This document shows, one piece after another, positions 1-11,285 of a stretch of DNA of 64,000 nt. Origin of the DNA: Setophaga petechia (taxonomy: Eukaryota; Chordata; Aves; Passeriformes; Parulidae). Position 1 is the first letter of the stretch. Each line of letters starts with the position of its first letter. The position numbers and the translations under genes were made by a program. Below the pieces are notes generated by a model. It saw only the letters and a program-made list of their open reading frames with translations. It was not told where the DNA came from and made no database searches. The stretch lies in the NCBI GenBank assembly GCA_024362935.1, contig JANCRA010000028.1:3260501-3324500 (forward strand). The letters are read 5' to 3'.

Positions 1-1605
1 TAGCATTGTGCCTGCATGAGAGGCTCATTGAGCAACTCAGAGGTTTGTTTTCCCAAATCAATATTTTACATCATTAATATTTTCAGTTCCAGGAATCAGT
101 GGAACAATAAATCTTGCCTGATCACAGAGGGTTTGCCACTGTGTAGATATTCCTGCAAGAGGGGAAACAAATGTCAAGGAGTCAAGACAGCCCTGGTTTG
201 TTTAGTTACCTCCTGAGAGCAGAAAGGAGGGATCAATACCTGTGTAGGGCCTGCTGAGAGACCCAGGAAAAGGGAGAAAAGAGAAATGAGGCAGAATTAT
301 CCTTGGTGGGCAAGATCTACCACTGACATCATGGAGATCACTCTATTCACATGTTGGAAATGTCTCACCAGAAAATATGGACAGATATTTAAAGCATTTC
401 AGTGAGTAATAGATGTGGGTTTTTGCAGTAATCCCTCTTGAAATTGTTTCAAATGGTTTTGAAACAGCTTTGTTATGGCCTGTTTTTACATAAGCCACCT
501 GCATCAGCAGAGTTCTTAAAAACTGGAAATGATAAAATTTCTCTGAATTGATGAAAATCACTTGTTGTCAGTGAAATCTTTCTGCTGCTTTGCAAGGAGC
601 CATTTCTAGAGATGGCTAAAATTTGTGGATAATTTTATTTTAATTAAAGTGTGGTTTTTTTGGGGTTTTTGTTCAACAGCATCCTTCATAACAAAAATAC
701 TTTCCCTTCCTTTTTCACCCACCTTGTACTTTTTCCATAATACAGTCACCATACTGATGCTGTACATTTTGGCAAATCCCAGTTGTGACACCTGCATGGT
801 TCATGGTAACTAGAAGAATTTAGTCCCTACTAGCCATGAACATCATCCTATGGAAAGATGGGACATTTAGCTGCCTCAGCAAAGAGAAAACCATACTGGG
901 ACTAAACCCACACCTTCCAGAACCTTCAGAGCAGCTTCCAGAACAGATTTCCAGCTGATGTGAATGGCAGGAGCTCCCACAGCTTTAGGAACCAGTGGGG
1001 CTGGATTGATTTCCATCAGCAGAAGATTTAGCTCTGCATTTTTTCCCTTCAGTGCTAAATACTTGTGCTCCAAGCTCATTCCTGCTCAGTCTGAAACAGG
1101 TAAGGAAACAGCTGGAAAATACAGGGAGCTGCCAAAGGCAGAAGGTCATTTGTCATGGCAGAGACAGAGATAATACAAAGCAGCCCTCTACATTTTCAGA
1201 AGGCATCAAACTTGTTTTTATTATAGCATGCATGCTTTTTATACATTCTTACAAAGCTCATAAGTTTACACTTTACTCTTTGGTCACAAGAGACAAACAA
1301 AGTGCTCATTGGAGTAGGCAGTTGCAGGTTTCTCTTATTTATCTTTCTTTCTTGGTTTCTATGTCAGTAACCTTGTTAGGGAATTCTTTCAGGGGTAAAC
1401 ACGTATCCTCTTATCAAACTTTCCTCTGGCTCACAGAAGTGGCTGTAAAACCTCTTCCACACCCCTTGGGAAGCAAAGCCTGCCCGCCTGAGGAGGGAGG
1501 ATGCAGCTCCACCTTGCCTGATCCAGCTGTGCCCTCAGCCCTGGCTCTGTGGGGCTGGTTTGGACAGGGCAGCAGGGCAGAGAGGGCAGGGAAAGCCAAT
1601 GCAGC
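1..1605. other. single-copy non-coding sequence
   Basis: No gene, RNA gene or repeat is recognised. A plus-strand open frame at 1052-1639 (195 codons) runs into the LTR at 1606, has no recognisable domain and is not credible as a gene. Confidence 0.6.
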
Positions 1606-1946
1606 TGTGAGAAATAGCTATTCACTTCTCATAGTTTAGGAAGGTTTATAAAACCTTTTCAAAAATATCACAGAAGACTGAATGCAGGAAAAAAGTTACG
1701 GTGCTGGGAGCAAAAGATTTTCCCCACCATGTTCTCAACCCCCTCACAATGGAGGTTTTCCCTCTTTAACACTTTAACTCCTCCCAAAGTTCTGTCCATC
1801 AACCCCTTCTTCACTGTCCAGTGGTGGAGATCTCCTCCTCAAATCCTGACTGGAGGTCAGATGTCACCACAGTGACAAGCCAGCCCTCCCAGATGTCCCA
1901 ACTCCAGCTGGCCCTTGATAACCATGCAAGGGAGTAAAACATAACA
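1606..1946 (-). mobile_element. solo LTR, family K copy 1
   Basis: The reverse complement matches the LTR at 44638-44976 along most of its length. Shared blocks include the GACAGAACTTTGGG motif, a 'cctccattgtg' block, the 'attcagtcttctgt' block and the closing TTTCTCACA. Ends are TG...CA-like (tgtgaga at 1606, aaaacataaca near 1946). The copy is diverged and its poly(A) signal is degenerate, so it is probably old. No clear target duplication was found. The assignment rests on similarity within the window. Confidence 0.7.
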
Positions 1947-2533
1947 ATAGATCTATAGAACTTTTCTTAACCTATATACATGATATTTGTCTATTAATTG
2001 TGAGAGTCAATCATTGCATTACTCATCTATCACACAGCTGAAGCTGCTCCAGGGGCTGAGCAAAGGGGCTGATGGTGACCAGGGGGTGCCCTAGAAATAG
2101 GGCCAGGGGAAGGAGAGGGGGAAGGAGCTGTCAGATCAGGCACAGTGCCCTGTCACTGCACAAGGATACTGGCAGATGTGTCAGGACATCCCATCACACA
2201 GGTTTTTCCTTCTCAGATGTCTGGGGTTCCAATCCTAGTGCTGCAAATGTGGCTTGTGTGAAACAAGTCCAGAGTGCCAGCAGCCAGACATGCCCCCTCA
2301 GCACAGTGCAAGTGATGGGAAGCTGCTGGGAGAAATCCTGTGCTACTGGGCACATCCTGCCCTATGTTCTGTGCCACAGCAGCCCTGTGCTGGTGTGCAG
2401 TGATGTGTGTGGACCAGGAGCAATTGCACATACAGGCAGCTCCTGGTCCCACAGAAACCTCACTGAATCACATGCAAACTCAGCATTGTGGTTATCAGCA
2501 GCTGGACTTCCAAGGAATTAATGCACTTGATTC
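1947..2533. other. single-copy non-coding sequence
   Basis: Nothing recognisable. Open frames on both strands at 2072-2521 are short and have no motif. Confidence 0.5.
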
Positions 2534-2539
2534 CTCTTT

Positions 2540-3195
2540 TGTCCTGGCTTGGAAAGACAGGAGTCTGCTAAGGAAGGCAGGAGCCTCCCCTGAAATGGAG
2601 AATGTAAACCCCCTCCCTCTGAATTGCTATAAATTTTAAATTAAGGGGCTCTCAGGCAAAGATATGGGAGCAGGAATAACAGTTCTTTAATAGGGAAGAA
2701 AATAAGAAGATAAAATAGACAATGCAGTACACTAGAACAACACTGACAGAGCCAGAACCCAGCCTGACACCCTGTGGGTCAGGCTGGTGGCAGCAGTGCC
2801 ATTGGAATTGTGGCTCAGCCCTCCTGCAGTGTCAGGGCTGGTTCTGCTGGAGCAGGGATCCTGTAGAGAAGGATGGATTCTTCCTCTGCAGATCCAGTGG
2901 GAGAAGAGGCAGCTGCTGTTCCTCTGGGGAATCCAGTGCAGAAGCCGTGCTGGTGTTCCAGAATCTCCAGATTATATCCAGGTAGGAATGCTTGGCTCCT
3001 CCCTCTGGGCTCACATCTCCCAGTGGGATGCTGCAGTTCTTATCAGCCATGCAGGGACATTCAATGGCTGTTATCAGCAGATGTCTCCAGGAGGGAGGAG
3101 TGGGTGTGGAAGAGATAAGGAAAACTGCCCAATGAACAGAAGACAACTGCCATAGAGATGGCAAACAGATACAATTTCCTGGGCAATCCAGGACA
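2540..3195 (-). mobile_element. solo LTR, family A copy 1 (ERVL-like)
   Basis: A 656-bp LTR, antisense to the window. Read on the minus strand it starts TGTCCTGG, carries an AATAAA-like signal before the 'aactgttattcctgctccc' block and ends in GACA. It matches copies at 19596, 26464, 33216 and 62932. Flanks are CTCTT plus one extra T on the left and CTCTT on the right, a 5-bp target duplication with one slipped base. Five-base duplications are usual for class III (ERVL) elements. Open frames on both strands inside it recur in other copies and are properties of the LTR. Confidence 0.88.
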
Positions 3196-3200
3196 CTCTT

Positions 3201-5030
3201 GCACTGTGTCCAAGGCCAGAAAAGCAGCTGAGGGAGAGTGGTTTTTATCAGAGGTATATTTATGAACAGCTTCTAAAGGGTTAGGTAAAGGGTGTTTGGA
3301 TAAGTAGCTAATCAATTTGCACAGATTATTATGAGACCAGCAGAGGCACAGGCTGCTTATGAATGCCTTACAGTGTCAGCTCCCATTATGCACATAACCA
3401 TTTGATACATGTATTAGTCACCTCTGTAGCAGCTATCACTGAGCATTTACAACAGCAGCATCTACGTGGAGCTCCTTAAAAAGTCAGTGAATCCATGAGA
3501 CTGGGACTCACTGAGGAGGAATCAGGAAGGAGGTCTCTCTCTTGTCCAAGGGATAGTTTCTCTCTCAAGAGTGCCTCATTGCCCAGAAATCTGGCAACCC
3601 ATGAACTCCAGCAGCAGAATTTTGCTCTGTTTTCATTGTCAGACACAGCACACAAGCACTGTCAGATTGTGGGAAGGAAAACACAGCTGGTGATTCTGAA
3701 CTATGCTATGTTTTTATTCTGAGTCATTTGCCATCTCCTTTAAATAATCCCGGAAGCCTCCACAGGGATTTCCTTTTACAGCATCAGATTGCTCTGATCT
3801 GTGTCTGTCTCCGGCCTTTTCCTTCTGCTTTGCAATTTCTATTCTGAGCCAGCTTCACTTGAGGAGAGGATGGGCTCAGAGTCATTCAGAGGAACATTTT
3901 AGGGCTCTGAGGATGATCCATGACTGATGCAAAGCAGATCCAATGGCTTTGGAGAAGCCTTGCACAGTTACACCAGTGGTGCATCTTCAGCTTGCAAAGT
4001 TGCACTGATACTGCCTTCCCAAAAAACACAAAGCACAGCTTGGCTGGGCTGGAAATTCCCCATTTCCAAGCCATGGCATGGCACAGTTTGGGCTCTGGTC
4101 ACATGTATCTAGAACATAAATCCACATTACCAATTGATATTGTGTGTTTGACAGCACTGACTAAAAATTTTAAATGCATCTCTTACAAATAGCTAAAGGT
4201 TGTTCTCCTTTGAGCAAAGGAGAACAACACCTTGAATGTTGAAGATGATTTTCTAAAAATAAATTGGGTGTGAAGTGTACATCTACTCACTGAAATTTTG
4301 TCAGAGGATGTTGTTGCACTGCAGCTGCCAGCACTGCTGTGTGCCACAGGCTGCCCATCGTATTTGGCTGCACTCAGCAGCCAGGTTCTCCCTCCTGATG
4401 GAAATATATCATTCAGAGAGCCAATAGGCCACAAAGATAAAAAGGGGAATAGATCACTTCTTTTTTTGTGCAGCTGTGGATGGTTTGGGATGTCAACGAC
4501 CTTAACAACAAGGCTTAAAGTACAATGACACAGGAGTGCTGTAAAGGCATTGCACGTGAGACACACGAGCCCTTACTGCATCCTGCTTTACCCTGTGCTT
4601 TGGTGCTCCAAGACGCCAGCAGACAAGACTTGCTGTGCCTAAATTTCCTCTGGAAACCCATAGATAGGGGGAAAACCAACAAGAAATGGAAGTAAAGCAA
4701 ATCCATGCCTCTTTTCCTGCTTTACTGCACAATATTTGCTTGACAAGGTTCACAAGGCACCCTACCATGAACTGCAAGGTCAGGGCCAACTTTGGGAGCA
4801 TATGAATTTTCCCCAGCTGTTTCACAGCTATGCTGAGAACAACCTGCCAGGATATGTTGTGTCCTCTCTGGCAGACAGGGAGCAAACAGAAAGTCATGAA
4901 TCCTTCAGCCTCTCACTGGCTTTGGACAGGCTGACCAGTGTGACCACAAAGGTCAGCACTGGACCTTCCCTGGGAGGAGCAGCAGTGTCTCCCCTCAGTT
5001 TTGGTGTCTGTACCCCAGATTTTCCAGATG
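3201..5030. other. single-copy non-coding sequence
   Basis: No gene seen. It contains one strong short palindrome at 4199-4228, listed separately. Open frames are short and without motifs. Confidence 0.55.
4199..4228. repeat. perfect 14-bp inverted repeat with 2-bp loop
   Basis: The left arm GTTGTTCTCCTTTG at 4199-4212 is followed by AG and then its exact reverse complement at 4215-4228. This could form a hairpin in DNA or RNA. There is no T-run after it, so it is not a bacterial-type terminator. Function is unknown. Confidence 0.9.
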
Positions 5031-5038
5031 CTGTTGAT

Positions 5039-5345
5039 GCCTTGTGAGGCTGACCTAGAACAGAGGCTAGGAAGAATTAAAGAATAAAGCAGGGATTTAT
5101 TAAAAGGCCTCAATGGATCCACCCTGGGCAGCACAAGAGCCCAGCCAGGGCTGCACCCAATATGAACCAAAATGGTCACAAAATGCTCGACCACTCACGA
5201 GGTCTGTCACTTTTATAAGTTCTGCTCCATTTGCATATTGGAGTTAATTGTCCAGTTACAGCTTTAGCCCATGCAGTCTCATCCTTCTTGTTTTTCTCTC
5301 TTCAGTCCACATTTTTTATGCTCCTGGGCCTGAGATTTGATCATT
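5039..5345 (-). mobile_element. LTR fragment, family I copy 1
   Basis: Matches 37745-38050 closely: 'ggctgacctagaacagagg', 'aaagcagggatttattaaaa', 'cctcaatggatccacc', and the block with 'tttgcatattggagttaatt'. Read on the minus strand it has AATAAA (within TTTTAATAAATCCC) and a plausible TATA (ACTTATAAAAG), as expected of an LTR. The edges are set only by where similarity to the second copy stops, so they are uncertain. No target duplication seen. Confidence 0.7.
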
Positions 5346-5399
5346 TGTCCTTGGTCCTCAGCTACAGAAGGAATTGTTTTGTCTCCCTGCTCTGTACAC

Positions 5400-7749
5400 A
5401 GAGCTCACCATCCCCTAATATGAAGCCCAGACCCACACACTGAAGCAGCACAGAATGTGAAAAATATAAATGCTAAAACCTGAGGCATCACTTAAAGCTT
5501 TAATTTCACTCTGAGGAGAGCAGAACAACACGAACTTATGTGGATAAAATTCAAGAAAGCACAACTCTGCTGTTCTCCAGGAGCCATTCCATGTCACAGC
5601 CGTTTTCACAAGCAAAGCAATTCCTTGGAGCAAATCAGCTTCTTCTTAATGAAGACTTGTTCTTTTCAGTAAGTCAGTGCTTTTGGTGGGCAGATTTAAT
5701 AAACTTCATTCTTCTTCCTCTCATTGTGATAAGCAAATTTAATTTTACTCATATTATTAATAGTATTAAGCATCTCTTGAAAATGTACAATAGGCAATCT
5801 GAATCAGTTTTTTCAGTATGAAAATCCTCTTTTCTGAAACAGTATTTGGGTAAATGGAAGATATTCAGTCCCTTGTAAGTGGATGTTGAGACAGAGGGAA
5901 GATACACCCAGAAGGAAATTCCAACCCTAAGGAGGGGAACAACAGCAGAACCACTCATTTCTATTATTGCTGACATTTCCTTTGCCTCCAAAACGGGAAT
6001 TCCTGAATAAAAAAAGGCTGTGTCCTGAATTCACAAATGTTAAATGTTATTTGCAAGCACTTCTGCCCTGTCTCTGTCTGAGCTAGGGAGGGTTCCCCTC
6101 AAAGCCCACAGGTCCCCACTCCCACAGCCCAGGTACAGGCTGTGGCTGCCACATCCCTGTCCTCCCAAGGCAGCAGTAAACTGCACAAAATGCTGCATTT
6201 GGTGTTGGACCACAATGTTTTGTGCTTTTTCACACTCTAAAACATTCAATCAGATATGGGACTGTGCAAGGCAGGAACAGAACATCAGCACTCCATCTCT
6301 GCTTTTGCTCTGCCCAGATAACCCACAAATGGTCCCTGTCACCTACCCACAGTCTCCAGCACACATTTTTCCCCTGCCAAGTGTTTTTTGGGCCATCACA
6401 CCTGCAGATCTCCAGCCAGTGCATTCCTCAGGCTGGCAGCCAGAATAAGGCTGAATGTGTGTTAATGAGAGGGAATATTCTCCTTATGCAAAAGGTGAAT
6501 CAGGGAGATAAATTCAAAAGCTTTCTGTGCCATTACTATAGGCAGGTGCTACAGAGTTTAATCAGGTCTTTAGAGAACTTAAAAAGATATGGAAACTAGT
6601 CTAAAATAGGCTGTTTCCTACAGAGGAGCTGCCCTTTCCTGTGATGCCTTCCAGCCTGGCCCGAGTGCCTGGCTGTCTAAAGGTTCTGCACAACTCTAAC
6701 AAAGGAGCAATTTTATCCCCATTTTGACAATGCATTAGTACAATGGCTTGATCAGCAGATAATCTCCTTTTACAGAACAATAATATTTACAAAGCCTAAA
6801 AAAGTAATTTTCTCCCTCCCTTGCTGACCTAACTATCTCCTGGAGTTTCAGAAATAACCAAAGGCTTTTCAGTCACTTTGTCTGTATGAACAATGGAGAC
6901 TCTGAATGTATCATTTCTTCCCTCTTCAGAGAGACTTTTCAACAGAACACCCTTCATTTCTTGCAGACATTCTCTTTTCTCTAAGCATTACTGACACAGA
7001 CTTGTTCTCCTTACCTCGCCTGCACTAGTCATGCCTTGCTGGTTCATTTGGTCCAAACATGATAAATCAATTTCCATCCAATTAGGCTACGCCTGAAGAA
7101 TTAATTTGATACACTTTAGACTGTAGTATTTTGTATGTTCCTAAATGCAATTAGAAAACTTTAATTTAATCTTACATGCCCAATATGATCAGCTGGTACA
7201 TAAGACAACCCAGTTGCAGCTTGTTCAGCATGCAATTGTAGTTGTAATTGATTAAAATTGTTTTTGCAAGTGTGTCTTGATGTCATGGATGACTTGATTT
7301 GCTTTGGGTCTTACTCCTGCAAGCACACAGCCACATCAGAAACTTTCTCTGTGTGAGCAGTTCCTCAAACTGTGCAGCATTTATCAGCTGAGATAAGCAG
7401 GGACAGGCCTTGCTGCCCCAAAGTTGTGATTCTCTCCTCCAGCAATGATTCTGTGGTCAGAGATGTGAAGACAAGAGGGTAAAGATGACGAATTTTCCAA
7501 AAAATAAATGTGCTTAGGCTGACATGCACAGAGGGAACAGCAGACAGGATCCATCCTCTGTGGCTTCAGAACCCAACCCAAGCTCTGAGCTTAGTGACCT
7601 GCTCACACTGAGTGCTCGGTTTGCAATTCTCTGTGTTTATGATAACTGCTCAGGGTGACTCCAAACACAGCCTGGTGTCCTGTGAGGTCAAAGGGGATCC
7701 CAGCAGTCCATGCCCTTGACCCCACAGTGGTGCTCAGGCCTTTGAAGGG
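5400..7749. other. single-copy non-coding sequence
   Basis: No gene or interspersed repeat recognised. The last part includes an AT-rich candidate conserved element at about 7060-7290. Confidence 0.5.
7060..7290. promoter_or_regulatory. candidate conserved non-coding element
   Basis: A non-repetitive AT-rich stretch with several homeodomain-type cores (TTAATTTG, TTTAATTTAATC, GTAATTGATTAAAATTG) and no long open frame. This composition is typical of deeply conserved vertebrate enhancers. Conservation itself cannot be seen from one sequence, so this is inference. Confidence 0.3.
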
Positions 7750-7820
7750 CTCTGAGTGATGGACACAGGAGAGGCAAAGCTTCCATCAGCCTGCCCAGGT
7801 GGGCTCTGCAGGGGAGGGGA
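7750..7820. repeat. left copy of a 71-bp direct repeat
   Basis: This block (ctctgagtgatggacacagg ... caggggagggga) recurs almost exactly at 8213-8283. Removing the LTR and one target duplication between them leaves two tandem units with a period of about 82 bp. The LTR therefore landed in an existing tandem duplication. Confidence 0.9.
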
Positions 7821-7828
7821 CTCCATCC

Positions 7829-8203
7829 TGTCACAGACATCTTTTATGGAAAATCCTTTCCTTAGGATTTTTTCTCCTGAGAAGCTGAGAGGCCTCAGGA
7901 ACAAAATGTAAACATTGATTATCTGCTGCTGTGGAATGCAACAGGTGCATCTGGGATTGGTCTCATGTTGGTTGTTGCTAATTAATGGCAAATCACAGTC
8001 AGCTGGCTTGGACACAGAGCCAGAGCCACAAACCTTTGTTATCATTCCATTCCTTTTCTATTCTTAGCCAGCCTTCTGATGAAATCCTTTCTCCTATTCT
8101 TTTAGTATAGTTTTAATATAATATATATCATAAAATAATAAATCAGCCTTCTGAAGCATTCTCATCTCTTCCCTCATCCAAGACCCCTGTGAACAGCACC
8201 ACA
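7829..8203 (+). mobile_element. solo LTR, family D copy 1
   Basis: A 375-bp LTR starting TGTCACAGACAT and ending ACCACA, flanked by an exact 6-bp target duplication CCATCC (7823-7828 and 8204-8209). It carries AATAAA within 'aaaataataaatcagcc' near its 3' end. Copies lie at 36874 and 49657 on the other strand. Six-base duplications fit class II (ERVK) integrases. No internal retroviral sequence adjoins it. Confidence 0.92.
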
Positions 8204-8212
8204 CCATCCCTC

Positions 8213-8283
8213 CTCTGAGTGATGGACACAGGGGAGGTGAAGCTTCCATCAGCCTGCCCAGGTGGGCTCTGCAGGGGAGGGGA
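8213..8283. repeat. right copy of the 71-bp direct repeat
   Basis: Near-identical to 7750-7820, differing at a few positions such as caggagaggc versus caggggaggt. See the left copy for interpretation. Confidence 0.9.
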
Positions 8284-8289
8284 GCCCAG

Positions 8290-9359
8290 CTCAGCTCTGG
8301 CTCCAGGCAGGGCTGCTGTTGCCTCTGTCTGTTCACCCAGATCATCACTGCAACACTTGGCAAGGGCAGATATGGTCCTCAGCACTCCTGTCAGCTCAGC
8401 CTGGCTAATTCTGGGGCTGAAAATTCATCATGGAAATCCCACTCCATCAGCCACCAACACCTCTTGAGAAAACAAACTCTAATTTCACCAGAGACCTGTC
8501 TGGCTTTGTGTGTCCAGAAATCCACCTAGGCTTCTGTCCTAAAGGCTTATCCAACTCTGGTCCCAGGTAACCAGACACTATTATAATTGGACCTAACCTA
8601 GGATCTAGCAATTCCTTAAAAGATTTTGGAGGCTATTTCCCTCCTGGAAAATATTTTGCAATAAAAAGCAGTTTCTTTGAAATCTTTCAGTAGCAAAACA
8701 GCTGTCTAGCTCAGCCAAAACTGACTGGATCAAAACCCCACTGTTCCTTATTTTTTCAGAAGCAGACTACAATGTGAAGGTTGACTGTAACTGGACATGA
8801 CAGAATCCTAATGCCTTCAATTCTCCTCACCCACTTCTGTGAAGTGTTTAGATTTGAAATCATGGTGAGTTAACATGAGTTAAAGGCACATGCTCTCATC
8901 TCTTGGTATGTAAGTAATGGATTGTCCCCTGGATAAGACCAGGGCTTGTCAAAAATATATAACATAAATACTGATTTTTCACGGCTTGTAGTTCTCACTG
9001 TTGTCAGGGATAAGAGAATTTCAGAGAGGTGGGGAAAAAAAATCTGAAGATACAAGATGGAACAATTTTGTGCCATGCAAGATACAGGGCCTGTAAATTT
9101 GTTTCTGATTTGTTTCCTCTGTTTTGTTAAGAACAAAAGTCAGAAGGGAATTTCCATTTCATATGTATGATGTACTTTAAGAGGCAGGTGGTTTATAAAG
9201 TATTAAACAGCACAATGGGACAGAAAATGACCTGGTGACTGCCTCTGCCTGGGAAGATAGGTTGGTATGGTGTGGGAAAGAGGGAGAAAACATCATCCAA
9301 ACCTCAAAATGACCAAGAATCTGGGCCCTTGCTAAGCCGACTCTTGATTTAAAGGCATA

Positions 9360-9391
<32 letters not shown>

Positions 9392-9724
9392 TTGAATTTT
9401 AAAATTTATTTATATTTTATAACAGCTCTTTATTCAGCCACATGGTCCATGCTGCTCCTGCTCAACAAAACTTGTGCACTGGATGTCCTACTTGTGGGAA
9501 ATTCCACCACTAAAAAGAGGATTTTTTTAAGCAGACACCACTGGCCAAAAAGAGACAATAGATTCAGCTGGTTCTCTCATATACAAGGTAATCAGCAGTG
9601 GGTATATGAGGGAAAAAAAAGGGAAGAAACAGTACTGCAGGAATTTTCAAAAATCCTTTCCAGCATAGTGTGTAAGTGTATCCCTAACACTGAGCCTTGC
9701 ACAGGAATAATTGCACTAAAGCAA
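8290..9724. other. single-copy non-coding sequence with a TA run
   Basis: No gene recognised. A short TA dinucleotide run lies at 9356-9392. Confidence 0.55.
9356..9392. repeat. TA dinucleotide microsatellite
   Basis: A nearly uninterrupted TA run, split once by a CTTT block. A simple repeat with no associated gene. Confidence 0.9.
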
Positions 9725-10069
9725 TTAATTGGATTTCCACAGGTGAGCACACCCAGCCATGCCAGAGCCAGGGTCAGGCCACATACCTGGTGCTAACACA
9801 GAGTGAGTTAGGGGCATGTTCTGCAGAATTTTGACCATGTCTTTTCTGTTCCTTTTTGTTACAGCAGGTGTTAATATATCAGGTGCCTCAAACTGTACCT
9901 CTAAAATATTTATTTTCCCGAATATTACATTTCTAGTCATATTATTTAAATGTATCAGGAAAGCTTCAACTAAATCTTTTAATCCCATTTGATCTACAAA
10001 CAGAGCTGCAACATGACAGCTTGGATTAATGCATCTGGCATTTGTGAAATTATAAACCTCACACAGCAA
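9725..10069 (-). other. unidentified open frame, possible exon or retroviral remnant
   Basis: An open frame of 114 codons starting MLCEVYNFTN. The middle (about residues 20-85) has a protein-like mix: CINPSCH, a leucine-rich stretch LVEAFLIHLNN, two N-glycosylation-type sites (NFT, NMT), then DILTPAV. Codons are AT-rich, unlike the GC-rich spurious frames nearby. On the minus strand a splice-donor-like CAG|GTATGT falls at 9787/9786, so an exon could end there and the tail would be intron. No family is recognised and no neighbouring exon found. It may equally be chance, a decayed retroviral envelope or gag piece, or part of an unknown gene. Confidence 0.2.
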
Positions 10070-10855
10070 ACAGACTGTGCCTGCTGCTGCTCTTTCCTTT
10101 CTGCTTGTGTAGCACCAGGCTAAACTAAAACAAACCCTTTCCCTGCATCTACATTTGATTGAAAGATAGACATGCAGGAAAGGGTGAAGTACCCTAAGTG
10201 ATGGGCTCAGTGGGATATTGAATTTATGTCTACGCTTTGATGCTTCTGGGTTTCGTTTTCTGCTCCTGAGTAGAATTAATTCTGTTCCCCACAGGAGTCA
10301 ATTTGGTATTTTTTATACACCACCCCCATCACTGTATTGTTTTAAATCTAACTTTAGGGAAAAGACAAGAGGTCAAGGAAAGACAGAAGGAATGAAAAGC
10401 AGAGAGGGGACCTTTTACAACACAAATACAGTTAAGACCCTTTTTAATATCCTAAACCCCACTTTGTCTGTCTTGGTTTCAAAAAGAGACAAGAAACTCT
10501 TTTAAAGGGGCCCCTGTATCCTCATTTCCAATTCCATGTTCTCCCTGACAACCCTTTACTTTGTGTTCCTGACAGTAACACCATGGACAGCATGACTTTT
10601 CCCCTTATACTCCACAGCAAGAGGCAGAGACAAGGTGGCCTGTGCTGATCCAGCAGCCCCAAATCCAGCAGGGAAACCCCCCTGGCTCTGCCCCATGCTC
10701 CTGGGCTGGCTGTGGGGAAGGGGGTGAGCTCTCCCAAAGACCCCCAAACCAACAAAACGCTGCTGAGGCTTCCAGAGACTCATCAGCATTCAGAGCTGCC
10801 ATCTTCACACCGTGCAGGACACTTCAAAGAGTGTAAAAGCACAAGATTATGTGTG
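10070..10855. other. single-copy non-coding sequence
   Basis: Nothing recognised. Small overlapping open frames at 10522-10933 lie in GC-rich sequence and have no motifs. Confidence 0.5.
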
Positions 10856-10861
10856 GAACAA

Positions 10862-11279
10862 TATTGTATTTGCAGGGAGTGTCCCAACGAAGGCAGGAAT
10901 GATGAGGAGGACTCCATCTTGTCAGAAGGATAATTTATTACTTTATGATACTATATTATATTAAAGAATACTATATTATACTATAAAATACAGAAAGGAT
11001 ACTTACACAATACTAAAAAGATAATAATGAAAACTCCTGACTCTGGAAAGAGTCCTGACTCAGCTTGGCCCTGACTGGCCAAAGAGTGAAAACAACTCCC
11101 AGCAGAATGCAATGGAACAATCACCTGTGGGTGAACAATCTCCAAACACATTCCACATGAGCACAACACAGGAGAAGCAAATGAGAGAAGAATTGTTTTC
11201 CTTTTCTCTGAGGCTTCTCAGCTTCCCAGGAGAAAAATCCTGGGCAAAGGAATCATGTTCAGAGAATGTGAATGCCACA
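10862..11279 (-). mobile_element. solo LTR, family C copy 1
   Basis: A 418-bp LTR flanked by an exact 6-bp target duplication GAACAA (10856-10861 and 11280-11285). On the minus strand it starts TGTGGCATTCACATTC, has the shared CTCCTGGGAAGCTGAG and CAGGTGATTGTTCCAT blocks, an AT-rich stretch, AATAAATTATCC, and ends AAATACAATA. It is related to copies at 23194, 34359, 47401, 58119 and 58950, and more distantly to families D and E. Confidence 0.92.
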
Positions 11280-11285
11280 GAACAA

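Noticed and set aside
1052..1639. 195-codon plus-strand frame
   Set aside because: It runs into a decayed LTR, has low-complexity, non-domain-like content and no supporting signals.
2225..2245. tRNA-like T-loop text (GGTTCCAATCC)
   Set aside because: No matching acceptor, D or anticodon arms could be found around it.
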